A stretch of 64,000 bases of DNA from Bacteroides helcogenes P 36-108 (GCF_000186225.1 NC_014933.1:2666001-2730000), one strand, 5' to 3'. Positions 1 through 9,748 are shown, numbered from the stretch's first letter. Made by a program: numbers and translations. The notes: a model not told the origin generated them from the letters alone.

Positions 1-680
1 TGATTCTTGTAGGTGATTCAGCTTCCAATGTTATGGCAGGTAATGTTACTACTCTTCCCATAACGCTGGATCAGATGATTTATCATGGCAAGTCCGTTGT
101 GCGCGGGGTAAAGCGCGCCATGGTGGTGGTAGATATGCCGTTCGGATCTTATCAGGGTAACGAGATGGAAGGTTTGGCATCTGCCATTCGTATCATGAAA
201 GAAAGTCATGCCGACGCATTGAAGCTGGAAGGCGGCGAAGAAATTATTGGTACGGTAAAACGGATTCTCAGTGCCGGCATTCCCATTATGGGGCATCTTG
301 GCCTGATGCCGCAATCCATTAACAAATACGGAACATATACAGTGCGCGCCAAAGATGATGCTGAGGCTGAAAAATTGATACGTGACGCCCATTTGCTGGA
401 AGAAGCCGGTTGTTTTGCACTGGTGCTGGAGAAGATTCCTGCTGCGTTGGCAGCACGTGTATCCGGCGAACTGACTATTCCTGTTATCGGTATCGGGGCT
501 GGTGGTGAAGTAGATGGCCAGGTGTTGGTGATCCAGGATATGCTGGGTATGAATAATGGCTTCCGTCCCCGTTTCCTGCGTCGCTATGCCGACCTGCACA
601 CGGTGATGACGGATGCTATCAGCCGTTATGTATCCGATGTGAAGAACTTAGACTTCCCGAATGAAAAAGAGCAGTACTAA
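1..680 (+). CDS. panB: PanB, 3-methyl-2-oxobutanoate hydroxymethyltransferase (5' partial)
   Basis: Ketopantoate hydroxymethyltransferase makes ketopantoate from 2-oxoisovalerate and methylene-tetrahydrofolate, the first committed step of pantothenate and CoA synthesis in the cytoplasm. The frame is open from base 3 and begins with [13 protein letters not shown], an internal metal-binding stretch of the family, so roughly the first 45-50 residues lie outside the window. Further family signatures are [14 protein letters not shown] and [15 protein letters not shown]. The C-terminus looks complete. The stop codon overlaps the start of the downstream permease by 20 bp, which suggests translational coupling. 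Identification is firm; only the true start is unseen. Confidence 0.96.
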   Translation, partial: ILVGDSASNVMAGNVTTLPITLDQMIYHGKSVVRGVKRAMVVVDMPFGSYQGNEMEGLASAIRIMKESHADALKLEGGEEIIGTVKRILSAGIPIMGHLGLMPQSINKYGTYTVRAKDDAEAEKLIRDAHLLEEAGCFALVLEKIPAALAARVSGELTIPVIGIGAGGEVDGQVLVIQDMLGMNNGFRPRFLRRYADLHTVMTDAISRYVSDVKNLDFPNEKEQY

Positions 681-1638
681 CAAACTTATGACACTGAGTT
701 TTTGGCGGATGTGCGTAGCGAACTCATTGTTGTTCACATCTGTTTATATGCTTTTTCCTCTGTTGCCCTTTGTGATGGGGCAGCAATTGGATATTTCTGT
801 TGCACAGGCTGGTAGCATGTTCCTGGTTTTTGCTGTGGCCATGTTTGCTGTGGGACCGTTTCATGCTTATTTAGGTGACGAATACAGGCGGAAGAATGTG
901 CTTTTGTATTCTGTAATTATCATGTTGGCGGCAGTTTTGGGATACGCTTTTGTTGATAGCTATATGAAGTTGTTGCTGCTTGCTTTTGTACAGGGCGGCT
1001 GTTTCGGATTGGCTACAACGGCTGGTATCACCGTAGCCATAGACATTACTGCTTCTGCGCGCCGCAGTACAGGAAATATGGTATATGCTTGGGCTTCTCG
1101 TCTGGGTATGTTAGTGGGTGTGGTATTGGGTGTTTGGTTATATCATATTCACGGATTCCGCACGATGATTTATTGTTCCGTTGCGATAGGGGTATTCAGT
1201 ATGTTCTTTTCATCGAGAGTATATGTTGCGTTTAGAGCTCCGATAGGGATGTCACTCTGCAATGTAGATCGTTTTTTGCTTCCGCGCGCATGGTTGCCGG
1301 CTGTTAATATGATGCTGATAGCCTTTATTCCGGGAGTTTTGTTACCGTTGATGTTTGCAGGTAATTACTTGCCGTTATTGGCTTTGTTCATATTGGCATT
1401 CATTACGATACCGTTTACCCGGATGTTCGTAAAACTATCTCATCATTGTCAGCGCGGAACTGCGAACACCATGTGCCATTTGTCTATGGAAGCAGGTTTG
1501 CTGGCAGGCCTTGCGGTGGCTTGCAGAATAATGAATGTTCCTGCGATTCATCATGTGGCCATGACAGCAGCCATACTTGCGGTCTTTTTTTATGTTCTGC
1601 TGACATATCCTTATTATAAAAGAAAGCGGGTAAGGTAA
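661..1638 (+). CDS. Compact MFS permease
   Basis: Major facilitator superfamily membrane protein of 325 residues, substrate unknown. The N-terminal half looks normal: six hydrophobic segments, and a GDEYRRKN loop after helix 2 resembling the MFS loop motif. The C-terminal part retains [14 protein letters not shown], which resembles the CQRGTANS stretch of Bacteroides drug-efflux-type permeases. The family is usually about 390-400 residues with 12 helices. Here one hydrophobic block after helix 6 runs almost directly into that late motif, so two helices' worth of sequence appears to be missing and about ten helices remain. There is no stop or frameshift, so this is either a real short form or an in-frame deletion. 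It overlaps panB by 20 bp and its 3' end overlaps the convergent dgkA by 25 bp. Confidence 0.8.
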   Translation: MKKSSTNKLMTLSFWRMCVANSLLFTSVYMLFPLLPFVMGQQLDISVAQAGSMFLVFAVAMFAVGPFHAYLGDEYRRKNVLLYSVIIMLAAVLGYAFVDSYMKLLLLAFVQGGCFGLATTAGITVAIDITASARRSTGNMVYAWASRLGMLVGVVLGVWLYHIHGFRTMIYCSVAIGVFSMFFSSRVYVAFRAPIGMSLCNVDRFLLPRAWLPAVNMMLIAFIPGVLLPLMFAGNYLPLLALFILAFITIPFTRMFVKLSHHCQRGTANTMCHLSMEAGLLAGLAVACRIMNVPAIHHVAMTAAILAVFFYVLLTYPYYKRKRVR

Positions 1639-1985
1639 GGAATGAAAATAATCAGACCTATAATTGCCGCCGTTGCAGCGCATATCAGCACTGCTCCGGC
1701 GGCAATGTCTTTTACTTGTCCGGCGACAGGATGACGGTCGGGAGATATCATGTCAACCAACTTCTCTATGGCAGTGTTGAATAATTCTGCAGTTATCACA
1801 ATTCCGATACAAAGTGTAATGACTATCCACTCTGTTCGGGTTATACCCAACAAAAATCCGGAAATGACTACCATGACTGCGGCAATCAGATGAAAGCTGA
1901 GGTTTTGTTCCTTGCCTATGCAACACCGGATACCTTTCCATGCATAACCGAAACTGCGAACCTGTTTTCTGTAATCGTATTTCAT
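1614..1985 (-). CDS. dgkA: Diacylglycerol/undecaprenol kinase family protein
   Basis: Small integral membrane lipid kinase of 123 residues, the usual size. The signature ELFNTAIEKLVDMISP (about residues 67-82) carries the Glu and Asn residues that bind metal-ATP in DgkA-type kinases. KEQNLSFHL and a following VKDIAAGAVLI stretch are also typical. Three hydrophobic helices are visible (about 31-49, 52-68 and 96-118). In Gram-positive relatives the substrate is undecaprenol; in Bacteroidetes the substrate cannot be read from sequence. It lies 44 bp downstream of the RelA/SpoT homologue on the same strand and may be cotranscribed with it. Confidence 0.93.
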   Translation of the reverse strand: MKYDYRKQVRSFGYAWKGIRCCIGKEQNLSFHLIAAVMVVISGFLLGITRTEWIVITLCIGIVITAELFNTAIEKLVDMISPDRHPVAGQVKDIAAGAVLICAATAAIIGLIIFIPYLTRFLL

Positions 1986-2029
1986 GATTCTTCTGCTGTC
2001 CTTGTTATCTTCAGGAAAACGAGGAATGT

Positions 2030-4249
2030 TTAGTTTCTTGATACTTGCTTTACTCCTTTCACTGTCCTTAGTTTCTTGATTAGTGCTTCCAGCCTGCCTG
2101 TATCTCCCACCATAATAGTCAGTGTTCCGGAGAACAGACCATCATGTGAATCTATGCCGATACTTCTTAGCGCAATGCCGGTTTCTTTGGAAATGATGGA
2201 AGTGATGTTTGTTACTATGCCGATATCGTCATGGCCTACCACGCGTAATGTAATAGGATACTGAGTGCCTTGCGACTTTCCTGCCCAGCGTGCTTTTACA
2301 ATGCGATAGCCGAAACGTGAGTGTAAATCGCTGGCATTGGGACAGTCACACCGATGTATTTTTATACCTCCCGTGACACTGACGAAGCCGAATACATCAT
2401 CTCCATATATCGGATTGCAGCAACGGGCCAATTTGAAGTCCAGTCCTTTCAGATTCTGATCAATAACAAGAACGTCTTCTTTGGCAGCCGCTTCTTCGGG
2501 CAGGTTTTGCTGGAGATTGTAGCCTTCGGCAGAACGATAGTTGGTTTCATCACGCGTATCGCTTTCCCGTTTCTGCTGTTCGAGGTACTTGTCAATGATG
2601 TCATTCACATCCAATTCTTCATCGGCAATGGCCTGATAGAAATCGGTCACTATCTTAAATCCGAGGCGTTTGATCAGACGCATCATCGTACCTTCATCAT
2701 ATTCAATCTTTCGGTTTTTGAACTTGCGCTCCAAGGTTTCCTTGGCAAAGGCATGTTGTCGGGCGGCCATTTCTTTCAATGCTTGCCGTATTTTGGTGCG
2801 TGCTTTGGAAGTGGTTACAATATTCAGCCAATCTTGCTTGGGAGTTTGTGTGTTGGATGTCATGATTTCCACTTGATCACCGCTTTGCAGTATTTGCTTC
2901 AACTGTACATTCTTGCCGTTTACTTTGGCGCCAATACATTTGCAGCCCAGTTTGCTATGAATATGAAATGCGAAGTCGAGTACAGTGGAACCTTTTCCTA
3001 ATTTGAACAGATCGCCTTTCGGAGTAAAGACAAATACCTCATCCTCGTATAAATCCAGTTTGAATTGGTCCATTGTCTCCAGTCCACTGCTGTCTGAGTT
3101 CTCCAACGCTTCACGTACGGAGGTGAGCCATTCGTCCAGCCCGGTTTCACCCTTTATGCCTTTGTAGCGCCAGTGAGCAGCAAGGCCACGTTCGGCTATT
3201 TCATCCATGCGTTCAGTACGTATTTGTACTTCTACCCATTTTCCCTCAGGACCCATTACTGTGATGTGCAGTGATTCGTAACCATTGCTTTTGGGTACGG
3301 AAAGCCAGTCGCGCAAACGTTTGGGATTAGGCTGGTACATATCCGTCACAATGGAATATGCCTGCCAGCATTCCAACTTCTCTTTTTCTACCGAAGAATC
3401 CAAGATGACCCGAATAGCAAACAGATCGTACACACCCTCAAATGGACATTTCTGCTTCTTCATTTTCTGGTAGATGGAATGAATGGATTTGGTGCGTCCT
3501 TTGATGTGAAATTTTAGTCCGGCTTCTTCCAGTTTCTTTTGTACGGGGGCGATGAAAGCTGCGATATACTTGTCTCGCGAAACTTTTGTTTCATTCAGTT
3601 TTTCCTTGATATGATAGTAAACATCTTTTTCAGTATATTTCAGCGAGAGATCTTCCAGTTCGGATTTCAGTTTATATAATCCTAACTTGTGGGCGAGGGG
3701 AGCATAGAGATAGGCTGCTTCGTCGGCCACCCGCTTTCGGGCTTCCTCGTCATCACAATTTTTTATTTGCCTCATCACGTTCACGCGGTTGGCAATCATT
3801 ATGAGGATAACACGCATGTCTTCTGCAAAAGACAGCAGCAGGTTGCGGAAGTTTTCAGATTCGATGGTAGGGCTTTTGGAATATAGATCGTTTACACGTA
3901 TCAGACCGCGGATAATGCCTGCTACGTCCTCTCCGTAATTTTGCTCCACTTCATCGGATGTACATGTGCCGCAACGTACAGAGTCGTGCAGCATGAGCCC
4001 CAGGATGGAAGCGCGTTTCATACCGATTTCTTCGGCTACGATGACAGCGGTCTGCATGTCCTCGATAACCGGATTCAGACCGAATCTGTCTCTTTGTATG
4101 CGGTTGTTTTTTATAGTGTTTATAAGGTGTGTCTTGAGTTTTTTGCAATCTCCTTTAAGGAGTGTTTCTCCGGAAAGTTGCAATAATTTTCGGTAGAGAG
4201 AGAAAAGCAATTCCTTCTCAACGGTAGTGAAAAATTCATCAGTTTCCAT
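2030..4249 (-). CDS. relA: RelA/SpoT homologue, probably (p)ppGpp synthetase only
   Basis: Long RSH protein (739 aa from the chosen start). Domain order: degenerate HD region (about 55-180), synthetase (about 230-350, with GRTKSIHSIY, YDLFAIRVI, SNGYESLH and EVQIRT), TGS (about 390-450, starting VFVFTPKGD), a helical/zinc-finger region with LARCCNP, and C-terminal ACT (about 660-739). The hydrolase residues are altered: the HDxxED site reads HDSVRC (H88, D89, then R92, C93) and the ADRxHN motif reads ANRVNV. The synthetase substrate motif reads RLRD, closer to RxKD than to the ExDD of E. coli RelA. The frame extends to 4273, but a -7 box TACCTTTG lies at 4278-4271, so the ATG at 4249, 15 bases after the predicted +1, is preferred. 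Loss of hydrolysis is inferred. Confidence 0.93.
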   Translation of the reverse strand: METDEFFTTVEKELLFSLYRKLLQLSGETLLKGDCKKLKTHLINTIKNNRIQRDRFGLNPVIEDMQTAVIVAEEIGMKRASILGLMLHDSVRCGTCTSDEVEQNYGEDVAGIIRGLIRVNDLYSKSPTIESENFRNLLLSFAEDMRVILIMIANRVNVMRQIKNCDDEEARKRVADEAAYLYAPLAHKLGLYKLKSELEDLSLKYTEKDVYYHIKEKLNETKVSRDKYIAAFIAPVQKKLEEAGLKFHIKGRTKSIHSIYQKMKKQKCPFEGVYDLFAIRVILDSSVEKEKLECWQAYSIVTDMYQPNPKRLRDWLSVPKSNGYESLHITVMGPEGKWVEVQIRTERMDEIAERGLAAHWRYKGIKGETGLDEWLTSVREALENSDSSGLETMDQFKLDLYEDEVFVFTPKGDLFKLGKGSTVLDFAFHIHSKLGCKCIGAKVNGKNVQLKQILQSGDQVEIMTSNTQTPKQDWLNIVTTSKARTKIRQALKEMAARQHAFAKETLERKFKNRKIEYDEGTMMRLIKRLGFKIVTDFYQAIADEELDVNDIIDKYLEQQKRESDTRDETNYRSAEGYNLQQNLPEEAAAKEDVLVIDQNLKGLDFKLARCCNPIYGDDVFGFVSVTGGIKIHRCDCPNASDLHSRFGYRIVKARWAGKSQGTQYPITLRVVGHDDIGIVTNITSIISKETGIALRSIGIDSHDGLFSGTLTIMVGDTGRLEALIKKLRTVKGVKQVSRN

Positions 4250-4270
4250 AATCGTCCGTATTTTGTGCTT

Positions 4271-4278
4271 CAAAGGTA
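4271..4278 (-). promoter_or_regulatory. Predicted -7 box for relA
   Basis: Reading leftward, TACCTTTG fits the Bacteroidetes sigma consensus TAnnTTTG. No good -33 TTTG is seen at the expected spacing. A start near 4264 would leave a 15-base leader before the ATG at 4249. Confidence 0.55.
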
Positions 4279-4294
4279 AGTGAAAAAAATAAAT

Positions 4295-4339
4295 AAACGG
4301 TGTATATCCCGGTACAATTAAGGGATATACACCGTTTTT
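4295..4339 (-). terminator. Hairpin terminator between the OmpA-domain gene and relA
   Basis: An inverted repeat with 16-base arms (AAACGGTGTATATCCC) and an 11-base loop, followed leftward by a T-rich run. On the plus strand it is also followed by five Ts. It lies just downstream of the OmpA-domain gene. Confidence 0.8.
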
Positions 4340-4358
4340 AAATAGATAGAAAGATTAT

Positions 4359-5588
4359 TTATGGTATATGATTCCAATAATCCATATTTGTAATGATTTC
4401 GACTATAATTTTGCGATCTCCTTCACGTATTTCATTGGAAGCATCTTGAGGAGCATAGGATATTTTTTTGCCTACCCCTCTTGATTTTAACATTTCACTG
4501 GGAACGCCTTGCTGAGTGAGAGCCTTGATTACGGCATTCGCACGTCTTTGTGACAATCCCATATTATATTGCAGTGATCCTTTAGCATCGGTACATCCTG
4601 TAATGAGATATCTCTTATTCGTGTCGGTCATCATGATTTGGGCTATTTTATTAATAATGCTAACCGATTTTTCCGTTATGTCTGCCTTGTCAAACTCAAA
4701 ATATATATTGTTAAATAAATCACACAATACGTTTGCATGGGGCGGGGCTTGTACTACTTTTTCTACAATAGTAGGCTTCTCTATTATTTTCTCCACAACC
4801 TTTTCTACATATCGGATTTCCGGTTTTACTTTTTTAGATTTGCCACCGATACGCCATATAAACCGTACTGTCCCTTGCCATGAGTTAGCTATATGCTTGT
4901 ATGGCATTATAAGATAGTCTCCCTGCAGCCCTATACCGATTCTGTCATTAAGCCACATGTTTACTCCTGCTCCCAATGAAATGGGAAGCAGATTGTGTTT
5001 GTCATCTCCCTCTTTATTGTAGTCGTTTGACAAATTCCATCCCATTTCCTTTCTGTTGAATTCTTCTATTCCATTGTAATTGACGTTGAAGTTCTTATAC
5101 ATATAGTTCACTCCTGCCCGCAGAAAAGGGTCGATATAGCTGGAGTGGAAGTACTCACCCAGACGCCATTGAAATCCCAAACCTGCCATACCTACCCACC
5201 TTGATTCGTGTCCATTGCGTACGGGGTCTGAACTATAATCCAACATCCCCTGCAGGTCCAGATAAAAATGAGAATTAAGCTCCCGGGCAACATACAGGTG
5301 TCCTCCAAAAAGGAGATCCCTTTTGCTTGTATTTATAGTATAGCCATCTTTATCGTTTGTTTGGAAATTAATCACATTAAAGCGTGTCATTTGGAGTCCT
5401 GTACCTCCTATACCTATTTCCCAGGCTTTTTTAGTACGTTTCATGCCAACATGGGTATTGTCTCCATCTGTACTATTCCTTGAGGACTTTTGTGCATTGG
5501 CTGGCAAACCGATGCACACAACAGAAATAAAGAATAGTATTGTATAAATCTTATGTAGGTATATCTTTTTCATATTCTTATTCTTCAT
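4359..5588 (-). CDS. OmpA-domain outer-membrane protein
   Basis: 409-residue secreted protein. An N-terminal signal peptide ends near PANAQ (about residue 33). A beta-strand-rich middle (about 50-255) resembles an outer-membrane porin-type barrel. A linker rich in VEKVVEKIIEKP repeats follows, then a C-terminal OmpA/MotB peptidoglycan-binding domain (about 290-400) with IYFEFDKADI, GCTDAKGS and LSQRRANAVIKAL. The start overlaps the end of the upstream collagen-like lipoprotein gene by 11 bp, so the two are probably cotranscribed and translationally coupled. The OmpA domain would anchor to peptidoglycan. A role in holding the collagen-like lipoprotein at the surface is a reasonable guess from the pairing, not shown. 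Confidence 0.9.
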   Translation of the reverse strand: MKNKNMKKIYLHKIYTILFFISVVCIGLPANAQKSSRNSTDGDNTHVGMKRTKKAWEIGIGGTGLQMTRFNVINFQTNDKDGYTINTSKRDLLFGGHLYVARELNSHFYLDLQGMLDYSSDPVRNGHESRWVGMAGLGFQWRLGEYFHSSYIDPFLRAGVNYMYKNFNVNYNGIEEFNRKEMGWNLSNDYNKEGDDKHNLLPISLGAGVNMWLNDRIGIGLQGDYLIMPYKHIANSWQGTVRFIWRIGGKSKKVKPEIRYVEKVVEKIIEKPTIVEKVVQAPPHANVLCDLFNNIYFEFDKADITEKSVSIINKIAQIMMTDTNKRYLITGCTDAKGSLQYNMGLSQRRANAVIKALTQQGVPSEMLKSRGVGKKISYAPQDASNEIREGDRKIIVEIITNMDYWNHIP

Positions 5589-8376
5589 AGGTAACTTCTA
5601 CTTCTGGTAATTCATAAGAGTTGTTATAGTTCTCAATAATAAATGTCTTGTCATCCTTTCCTTTTTTAAGATAGCCTTGATAGTATCTATAAAAATACGA
5701 AGAACTATTATTATTTATGTAAATGGATGAATTTAAAAATGGTGCAAATACTTTAAAAGTTGGAACTTCGGCGGAAGAACTATTGTTGGAGCTTGAAGCT
5801 TTTTGTGAACCGGCTGTTGAAGTAAATTCGAATGTAATGTAAGCCATTTTAAGTTTTTTGGCTTCTTCTTCAGTATAAGCTATCGGTTCGACATGATCTA
5901 TTCCATTTTCTTTTACCGTGCGTGTAGTTGATGATTTATAGATTTTTGTGAAATCTATCTTTGAAAAATCCAATTCACCTTCAGCGGACGAGAAGTTAGG
6001 TGCTTCACTGTTGGATATTGTTTTAAGCTTCAGCTTTTTTAGTGTAGGACCCATTTGGAGAGGAGCTAATAAACATACACCGTTCCATTGGAAGTTTTCT
6101 CCATAATAAGGCTCTCTGGCTTTTACCGTGTAGTAAACATCTGTGCCGTCCCAATATTCAGATTGATTGTTCTTGAATTTTCCGGGATTCTCCTGAATAA
6201 ACCGATAAGTATAAATATAGTAATAATATCCTCCGTTGCTTGAACTGGTGCTTTGACTTGAATATAGTTTTTTGTCTGACAAAATGCTGTTTGGAATATT
6301 TTTATCGGAGACTCTATAGGCATCTAAGTTTCTTGAACCACTATTTGGTAAATAGGAAGGGATATTCTGCCATTCATCTTCCGGATTTACTTTTCGTTGT
6401 ATGTAAAAATATAGATATTGATATTCGTATAATGAATTCGAGTTGTCTCGAAGGATCATTCTCATACGTACTTTATTAGGAACATAAGTGTTTTTGGCAG
6501 ATTGCTGGGGTGCTTTTCCTGCTATGGTGACTTCTTTTACCGTTCCCCAGCGCAGGTTCACATCCTGGATTTCAGGAAGGTCTTCTTTAGGGACGATAAA
6601 TTCTCCTTTATCATCGGCAATATATACCTTTTCTGCGCTGATACCGGGCATGCCTTTCACTTGGGCTTTGGGCGCAATCTGCCCGGTTTCGTCATAAACT
6701 TTATAAAGTACCCCACCGTCAGAGGTACGTACATATTCACCATATTCCGATTGGGAATATTGTACAATAACATTGGGTACTCCTTTGATGATGGTTACTT
6801 CCGTTCCCGGTTTGCCCGGTTCTCCCGGTTTTCCATCTTTACCGTCTTCGCCATCTTTACCGTCTTTGCCACGCAGATAGTTGTAAAAATCATCCAATGT
6901 ATTTTTGTCACAGTTCCATACACCGCCATTTCTATGGTCAGTAAGTGCATTTGATGTACCACAACGTTTAGCTAAGTCATTCTTCCATAATTCATAGGCT
7001 GATAGACCGTTCGTTCCGTTTATGCCGTCTTTTCCTGCCAGATAGTCGAAGAAATCCTTTTCTGCCACTTTATCGGAGGGCCATTTTTGTCCAGGATTCT
7101 TGGGGTCATCCACATTACCTGCAATTACAGTTTCTTTCCATAACTCATAGGCTGATTTTCCATTACTGCCGTTCGTTCCGCTTAAGTAAGTGTAAAAATC
7201 CGCCATTGTGATTTTGTCTTTTGGCCATGATGCATTGTTCTTGTCTTTGATTTTATCATTTTTGACATCATTGACCCACAATTCATAAGCAGATGCTCCG
7301 TTTACACCATTTTCGCCTCGTGCTTTTATTCCAGTATCTTTATTGCCTATCCACCAATTTCCATTAGTGCCTATTTGCGGAGATATACCATTATCACCTT
7401 TTGTACCCTGTGCTTTTATTCCGGTGTCGGTATTGCCTATCCACCAGTTTCCATCTTTTATAACCGGAGTAAGTCCATCAGCCCCTTTTTCACCTTGCTC
7501 TCCTTTGGGACCTTGAGCTGCAATTCCTGTGTTGGAATTTCCTATCCACCAATATCCGTCTTTAATAAGAGGGGTAAGCCCATCACTACCTTTTTCTCCT
7601 TGAGCTTTTACTTTTGTGTCAGAATTATTAACCCACCAGTTTCCATTAGGACCAATATAGGGGGATGTACCGTCTTTGCCGTTATTTCCTTGTTTTCCTT
7701 GTGCAGAAATACCTGTATCGTGGTTTCCAATATACCAGTGTCCATTTTCGCCGACATGTGGAGTTATTCCATTCTCACCGTCTTTTCCTTTGAAGTATAA
7801 AAAGAAATGTTCCATTGTTGTTTGATTTTTTGGCCAGTTTATACTTCCATTGATTACAGCATGTTTCCACAGATCATAGGCGGAAAGCCCGTCTTTCCCA
7901 TTAATTCCGTCTTTCCCATCTTTACCTATTGCTTTTATTCCGGTATCTTTATTACCGATATACCAGTTTCCGTTTTCACCAATGTGAGGTGTTTGTCCGT
8001 CTCTGCCACTGAGGAAATCCCAAAAATCAGTTTCTGTGTTTTTTGAAGAAGGCCAAATTTGGGAAAGATCATGGGGATTAGCTACATTTCCTTGGGCTAT
8101 TAAAGCTTTCCATTGATCGTATGCAGATAATCCATCTGTACCTTTATCTCCCTTTTCTCCTTTGATGTAAACAAGGAAGTCCGTCAGATTAGTTTTGTCG
8201 GAGGGCCAATTTACACGACCTGCTTCAACTTCTTCTTTCCATATCTCATAAGCGGATTTTCCATTGACTCCCTGAGGCCCTTGAGGTAATTCAAAGTTAA
8301 TATTACTACACGAAGAAAAGAGAATACTTAGGAGTAATATTACCCACCAGTTCTTGCGTTCTTTTTTTGTATGCAT
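5578..8376 (-). CDS. Modular collagen-like surface lipoprotein
   Basis: 932-residue predicted lipoprotein with lipobox ILFSSC (Cys about 23). The first about 530 residues are built from two interleaved repeat types joined by short collagen-like Gly-X-Y runs such as GEKGDKGTDG and GKDGKDGEDG. There are six SAYExWK modules, most ending in an xDFxxYLxGxxG stretch, and six shorter modules of the form TPxIxxNGNWWIGNxDTGIKAQG. The C-terminal about 400 residues are non-repetitive, Ser/Asn/Tyr-rich and unrecognised. Similar SAYExWK/collagen repeats occur in Bacteroides surface proteins of unknown function. It is followed with an 11-bp overlap by the OmpA-domain gene, while an AraC regulator lies 225 bp upstream. 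It is probably an extracellular stalk or fibre; ligand unknown. Confidence 0.85.
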   Translation of the reverse strand: MHTKKERKNWWVILLLSILFSSCSNINFELPQGPQGVNGKSAYEIWKEEVEAGRVNWPSDKTNLTDFLVYIKGEKGDKGTDGLSAYDQWKALIAQGNVANPHDLSQIWPSSKNTETDFWDFLSGRDGQTPHIGENGNWYIGNKDTGIKAIGKDGKDGINGKDGLSAYDLWKHAVINGSINWPKNQTTMEHFFLYFKGKDGENGITPHVGENGHWYIGNHDTGISAQGKQGNNGKDGTSPYIGPNGNWWVNNSDTKVKAQGEKGSDGLTPLIKDGYWWIGNSNTGIAAQGPKGEQGEKGADGLTPVIKDGNWWIGNTDTGIKAQGTKGDNGISPQIGTNGNWWIGNKDTGIKARGENGVNGASAYELWVNDVKNDKIKDKNNASWPKDKITMADFYTYLSGTNGSNGKSAYELWKETVIAGNVDDPKNPGQKWPSDKVAEKDFFDYLAGKDGINGTNGLSAYELWKNDLAKRCGTSNALTDHRNGGVWNCDKNTLDDFYNYLRGKDGKDGEDGKDGKPGEPGKPGTEVTIIKGVPNVIVQYSQSEYGEYVRTSDGGVLYKVYDETGQIAPKAQVKGMPGISAEKVYIADDKGEFIVPKEDLPEIQDVNLRWGTVKEVTIAGKAPQQSAKNTYVPNKVRMRMILRDNSNSLYEYQYLYFYIQRKVNPEDEWQNIPSYLPNSGSRNLDAYRVSDKNIPNSILSDKKLYSSQSTSSSNGGYYYYIYTYRFIQENPGKFKNNQSEYWDGTDVYYTVKAREPYYGENFQWNGVCLLAPLQMGPTLKKLKLKTISNSEAPNFSSAEGELDFSKIDFTKIYKSSTTRTVKENGIDHVEPIAYTEEEAKKLKMAYITFEFTSTAGSQKASSSNNSSSAEVPTFKVFAPFLNSSIYINNNSSSYFYRYYQGYLKKGKDDKTFIIENYNNSYELPEVEVTYEE

Positions 8377-8601
8377 GACTCTAAATAATTAAAAATGATT
8401 AATATGTTTTGTTTGGGTGCAAATTTCAATGTTTTCTCATAAAAGACAGTTATGTATTAACTAAATACGTGTACATATAAATATATATTGCTTTTATATT
8501 TATGAAGAAATGGTTGTCTATTATGTACGGTATTTGTATTTAAGTATTTGACGGTTTTTTATTTAATTATTTATTTATTGAAGTATATCACAAAAAGAGT
8601 T

Positions 8602-9471
8602 TCATACTTTATCTGTACTTCCATTTTTACGTATTTCATTGGGAGTTGCTCCAATATTCCTTTTGCAATAGGTTGTAAAATGAGAAAATGTTTTAAAATG
8701 GTATTCTAACATTATTTGTTTGATAGACAAAACATTCTCTCTTAATTTGAACTCTATTTCGTATGATGTCTGTTTTTGTAACCATTGATATGGAGTTAGT
8801 CCATGGAAATATTTTTTAAATAACTGGGTAAAAACAGGTTCATTATATCCGCATAAGTTTGCTAACTCTTTGGCTGTTCTGCAAGTTTTATAATGAGTCA
8901 TAACAGAGACAAAGAATTGTAGATTCTTTGATAATGTATCGCGAAAAATAGAAGCTATTTCATATTTGTTATAGCAGATTCTAAATAAGGAGAAAAGTTC
9001 ATATTCTTTAGCTCGGTGTAAATCCGGAATTGCTGTTCCATTTTTCATATAATCTACTAACAGTTCCAGGTAAGAATGCAGTAATGGATGGATTGGAAGG
9101 ACTTCTATCGGCTTTGCTTCTTCAATAGTTATATCTTGTAAATATTCTACTATCCTACTATGAAGATAAGGTGCAACTATATTGCTAGCATGAATAACAA
9201 GTTGCACGTCATTCATTGCTCTTATTTTACATTTATTTAGACTGCTGATGAAAAATAATTCATTTGGCATAACCATTAACGGCATTGATTCCATCTGATC
9301 TCTGAAAACGCATAATGATCCTTTCAGTATAAAACAGACCTGAAATTCATGGTTCTTATTTAAATCTTGGACTATTTCTCCCTCATCAATACAAAAATAT
9401 CTGAACTGGCTGAATCTGGATAATGCAAGTGGGTCACGATATAATTTTTCTAATAAAGTTTGTACTTTCAT
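8602..9471 (-). CDS. AraC-family transcriptional regulator
   Basis: 289-residue cytoplasmic regulator. The N-terminal about 170 residues look like a cupin-type ligand-binding fold of unknown specificity. The C-terminal about 100 residues carry the double helix-turn-helix of the AraC family: TAKELANLCGYNEPVFTQLF as first helix pair and SIKQIMLEYHFKTFSHFTTY as second, ending in GATPNEIRK. It lies upstream of and codirectional with the collagen-like lipoprotein gene and sits in markedly AT-rich DNA. Control of that surface-protein pair is plausible from position only. Confidence 0.88.
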   Translation of the reverse strand: MKVQTLLEKLYRDPLALSRFSQFRYFCIDEGEIVQDLNKNHEFQVCFILKGSLCVFRDQMESMPLMVMPNELFFISSLNKCKIRAMNDVQLVIHASNIVAPYLHSRIVEYLQDITIEEAKPIEVLPIHPLLHSYLELLVDYMKNGTAIPDLHRAKEYELFSLFRICYNKYEIASIFRDTLSKNLQFFVSVMTHYKTCRTAKELANLCGYNEPVFTQLFKKYFHGLTPYQWLQKQTSYEIEFKLRENVLSIKQIMLEYHFKTFSHFTTYCKRNIGATPNEIRKNGSTDKV

Positions 9472-9748
9472 TACTTGTAATATATGTTAGACATAAACGT
9501 TTTAAGGAGAAAATGATTTTTATATATTTTTATTTTACAAATATAATTTCATAATTATATATATATTGGAGTCCAATGATGATATAAAACTAAATCAATG
9601 TTGATATGAAATCTATTTTGTAATTTATGTAAGCTTAGTGAGATATAATAACATATATTGTAGAAGAAAAAAAAGAACTTTTATTGTTTCTTATATAGAG
9701 TAGATTTATTTTTTGTACTTTTGGGCATGAATTAATAAACAATTTATT
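9472..9748. promoter_or_regulatory. AT-rich intergenic region with predicted promoter for the DUF4301 gene
   Basis: The 277-bp gap between divergent genes is very AT-rich. TACTTTTG at 9716-9723 fits the Bacteroidetes -7 consensus and lies 25 bases before the ATG at 9749. No convincing -33 box was found at 19-21 bases. No RNA gene was recognised. Confidence 0.5.

Noticed and set aside
2354..3001. 215-residue antisense frame inside relA
   Set aside because: Lies wholly within a gene with clear RSH motifs on the other strand; no recognisable protein features.
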